The notes under the pieces were generated by a model. It ran no database searches. It saw only the letters and a list, made by a program, of their open reading frames with translations, and was not told the DNA's origin. The position numbers and the translations under genes are program-made. Of a stretch of 15,138 nt of DNA, positions 13,507 to 15,138 are shown one piece after another (position 1 is the first letter of the stretch; each line of letters begins with the position of its first letter). Source of the DNA: Lachnospiraceae bacterium (GTDB lineage: Bacteria > Bacillota > Clostridia > Lachnospirales > Lachnospiraceae); NCBI GenBank assembly GCA_900772845.1, contig CAAGSD010000070.1:1-15138 (forward strand), in the 5' to 3' direction.

Positions 13507-14559
13507 ATGAGCAAGGGAAAATATGTTGCCTATGTTTCCAGTTACACACAGGGGGACAGTCATGGTATCAGAATATATGATGTGGATATGAAAAACGGCC
13601 GTTTTAAGGAGAAAGACAAGGTAGAGATCACCAACTCTTCCTACCTGACCATTTCCCATAACGGAAAGTTTCTTTATTCTATAACGGATTTTGGTGTGGA
13701 GGCTTATACCATCCAGCCGGACGGAGATCTGGAGCTGATCAACTTTGCGCCGATCAATGGTATGAGAGGCTGCTATGTTTCTACGGATTATACGGATCAG
13801 TATCTGTTTGTAGCCGGTTATCATGACGGCAAGCTGACGGTACTCAGACTGAAAGAGGACGGTTCTATCGGCGAGATCACTGATGAGATCTACCACAAGG
13901 GTCTGGGCAGTATGGCAGAGCGGAATTTCCGCCCCCATATCAACTGTGCCCGCATGACACATGATAATAAGTATCTTCTGGTGGCAGATCAGGGTATGGA
14001 TCATGTCAATGTATATCGTTTTGATGTGGAGAAGGGCAAGGTAAAGCTGGAGGATATCATCCGCAGTGAGATGGAATCCGCCCCCCGTCATATCAAGATT
14101 TCCGAGGATGGCAGGTATATTTACATTCTCCATGAATTAAAGTGTTATATAGATGTTTACGAATATGCGGACAACAATAACGATCCTACCTTTGAGAAGA
14201 TCCAGACGGTAGAGCTGATCAAGCTGACCAGAGGCAATACCAACAGTGCCAGTGCCTTCAGTTTTTCATTGGATTACAATTATCTGCTCAGTTCCATTGC
14301 AGGGGATAATTCTGTTATCGTATTTGATGTAGACAAGAAGACGGGACTTTTGAAGAAGAACTTCCTGCTGCCGGTCAGCGGTGAGTATCCGAAGGATGCG
14401 GAGTTCTTCCCGGATAATAAGTTTCTGGTGTCTTTGAATCATGAAAGTAATACGATGACTTTCTTCCATATTGATCTGGAGCATGGAACGATGATCATGA
14501 ATGGACCGGCAATGAAGGTCAATATGCCCAACTGTATTTTGTTCCATAAGTTGGGATAA
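13507..14559 (+). CDS. Lactonase family (6-phosphogluconolactonase-like) beta-propeller protein
   Basis: A 350-residue cytoplasmic protein of the lactonase/YbhE-YkgB beta-propeller family, without signal peptide. Repeated blades of the type NGKFLYSI, DQYLFVAG, DNKYLLVA, DGRYIYIL and DNKFLVSL recur about every 45-50 residues. Family landmarks include RPHINC (142-147), DQGMDHV (161-167) and APRH...HEL (192-211). Some members hydrolyse 6-phosphogluconolactone in the pentose phosphate pathway. The usual late motif IHxxPDGRxLYxxNR is here degraded to FSFSLDYNYLLSSI (251-264), so the substrate could differ. ATG 13507 has AGGAGG (13493-13498) at 8 nt. It is divergent from potA and probably monocistronic. 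No zwf or gnd is nearby to confirm the pathway. The fold call is firm; the reaction is inferred. Confidence 0.85.
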   Translation: MSKGKYVAYVSSYTQGDSHGIRIYDVDMKNGRFKEKDKVEITNSSYLTISHNGKFLYSITDFGVEAYTIQPDGDLELINFAPINGMRGCYVSTDYTDQYLFVAGYHDGKLTVLRLKEDGSIGEITDEIYHKGLGSMAERNFRPHINCARMTHDNKYLLVADQGMDHVNVYRFDVEKGKVKLEDIIRSEMESAPRHIKISEDGRYIYILHELKCYIDVYEYADNNNDPTFEKIQTVELIKLTRGNTNSASAFSFSLDYNYLLSSIAGDNSVIVFDVDKKTGLLKKNFLLPVSGEYPKDAEFFPDNKFLVSLNHESNTMTFFHIDLEHGTMIMNGPAMKVNMPNCILFHKLG

Positions 14560-14577
14560 GAAAATGATATACCCCCC

Positions 14578-14716
14578 GCAGCCCCGGCTGGGGTAAGAAA
14601 CGCGGCACGCTTTCGCTCTGTCGCAGAGCGTAACGGCACATAAGCGGTCAGAATACGCCCGCTAAGTGCCGACGTCTGCTTACGGCCTGCTTATTCTTAC
14701 ACCCATCCGGGGCTGC
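14578..14716. repeat. Large multibranched inverted-repeat element
   Basis: Outer arms GCAGCCCCGG (14578-14587) and CCGGGGCTGC (14707-14716) are perfect. They continue inward as GGG (14590-14592) with CCC (14702-14704) and GTAAGAA (14593-14599) with TTCTTAC (14694-14700), leaving A14701 bulged. Two further hairpins lie inside: CGCTCTG/CAGAGCG (14614-14620/14624-14630) and CGGCAC...AGCGG/CCGCT...GTGCCG (14634-14647/14659-14671). The whole resembles a cloverleaf-like RNA or a palindromic mobile repeat. It is visibly GC-richer than the flanking AT-rich DNA, has no open frame of note, and stands between the lactonase-like gene and the DUF1015 promoter. It may also act as a transcription end, as TTGCTTATTT follows, but that T-tract is weak. 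Confidence 0.65.
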
Positions 14717-14734
14717 TTGCTTATTTAAATAACC

Positions 14735-14763
14735 TTGTGATATGAGATGGGATTTGGTAAAAT
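14735..14763 (+). promoter_or_regulatory. Sigma-A-like promoter of the DUF1015 gene
   Basis: TTGTGA (14735-14740), a 17-bp spacer, and TAAAAT (14758-14763). The leader to ATG 14794 would be about 24 nt and contains GGGAGG. It begins 18 bp after the inverted-repeat element. Confidence 0.55.
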
Positions 14764-14793
14764 AAGATCATATAGAAATTGGGAGGTAGGAGT

Positions 14794-15138
14794 ATGGCAC
14801 AGATCAGACCATTTAAGGCATATCGTCCCTGCAAGGGAATGGAGGAGAAAATTGCGGCGCTTCCTTATGACGTATATAACCGTCAGGAAGCCTGTGAAGT
14901 GGTGAAGAAGAATCCGGAATCTTTTCTGGCAATCGACCGGGCGGAGACGCAGTTTGGTGAGGAAGTAGACACATATGCGGACTGTGTGTATGAGAAAGCG
15001 GATCAGATGCTTCGTGAGAAAATTCAGGAAGGAAAATTTGTACAGGATCCGACGCCATGTTTCTATCTGTATGAACTGACGATGGATGGACACAGTCAGA
15101 CCGGGGTGGTAGGCTGTGCATCGATTGATGATTATCGG
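14794..15138 (+). CDS. DUF1015 family protein, N-terminal part (cut by window end)
   Basis: An open frame without a stop runs to the window edge, giving the first 115 residues. The opening MAQIRPFKAYRP, then AALPYDVYNRQEA (21-33) and NPESFLAIDRAE (40-51), matches the N-terminus of the DUF1015 (COG4198) family, whose full members are about 400 residues. The activity of the family is not established to my knowledge; in some Clostridia such genes lie near serine biosynthesis genes (serC, serA), a context that would have to be looked for beyond the window. ATG 14794 is supported by GGGAGG (14781-14786) at 7 nt. It has its own promoter-like sequence. No signal peptide is visible. Confidence 0.85.
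   Translation, partial: MAQIRPFKAYRPCKGMEEKIAALPYDVYNRQEACEVVKKNPESFLAIDRAETQFGEEVDTYADCVYEKADQMLREKIQEGKFVQDPTPCFYLYELTMDGHSQTGVVGCASIDDYR

Noticed and set aside
14578..14716. tRNA or tmRNA reading of the cloverleaf-like element
   Set aside because: No T-arm TTCGANNC motif, no 7-bp acceptor with a discriminator/CCA pattern, and the arm lengths are wrong.

Overview
The window reads as a chromosomal segment of a Gram-positive anaerobe of the class Clostridia, most likely a Lachnospiraceae gut commensal. The basis is a monomeric [FeFe]-hydrogenase of fermentative type, strong AGGAGG-type ribosome binding sites, sigma-A-like promoters with 17-bp spacers, and small families common in that group (DUF1292, DUF5662, DUF1015). 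This is inference from gene content; no rRNA or other taxonomic marker is present. I see no prophage, insertion sequence, CRISPR array, tRNA or rRNA.

Layout: (1) 1-254 holds a long imperfect hairpin (7-102), an intrinsic terminator (128-168) and the promoter of the first gene. (2) 255-1784 is a ferredoxin-[FeFe]-hydrogenase fusion with its own terminator. (3) 1924-2574 is a TRIC/UPF0126 membrane protein. (4) 2719-6073 is gltX (glutamyl-tRNA synthetase) overlapping a UvrD/PcrA-type helicase. (5) A DUF1292 gene (6377-6045, minus) runs tail-to-tail into the helicase, overlaps it by 29 bp, and has its apparent terminator inside the helicase coding sequence. (6) Divergent from DUF1292 is a three-gene cluster (6541-9419): a GH13/GlgX-like protein that has lost the usual catalytic residues, a DUF5662 protein, and a small protein with a seven-residue cysteine repeat. 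(7) On the minus strand 13233-9486 is a compact potABCD polyamine ABC transporter operon. (8) Divergent from potA is a lactonase-fold beta-propeller gene (13507-14559), then a large multibranched inverted-repeat element (14578-14716), then the start of a DUF1015 gene cut by the window end.

Functional themes are fermentative H2 metabolism, translation and DNA maintenance, carbohydrate-related proteins, and polyamine import. The most unusual items are the apparently dead GH13 protein with its two unexplained partners, the Cys-heptad protein, the two structured intergenic elements, and the DUF1292/helicase convergence with an embedded antisense terminator. None of these proves a new system; each is a concrete lead that can be checked computationally.
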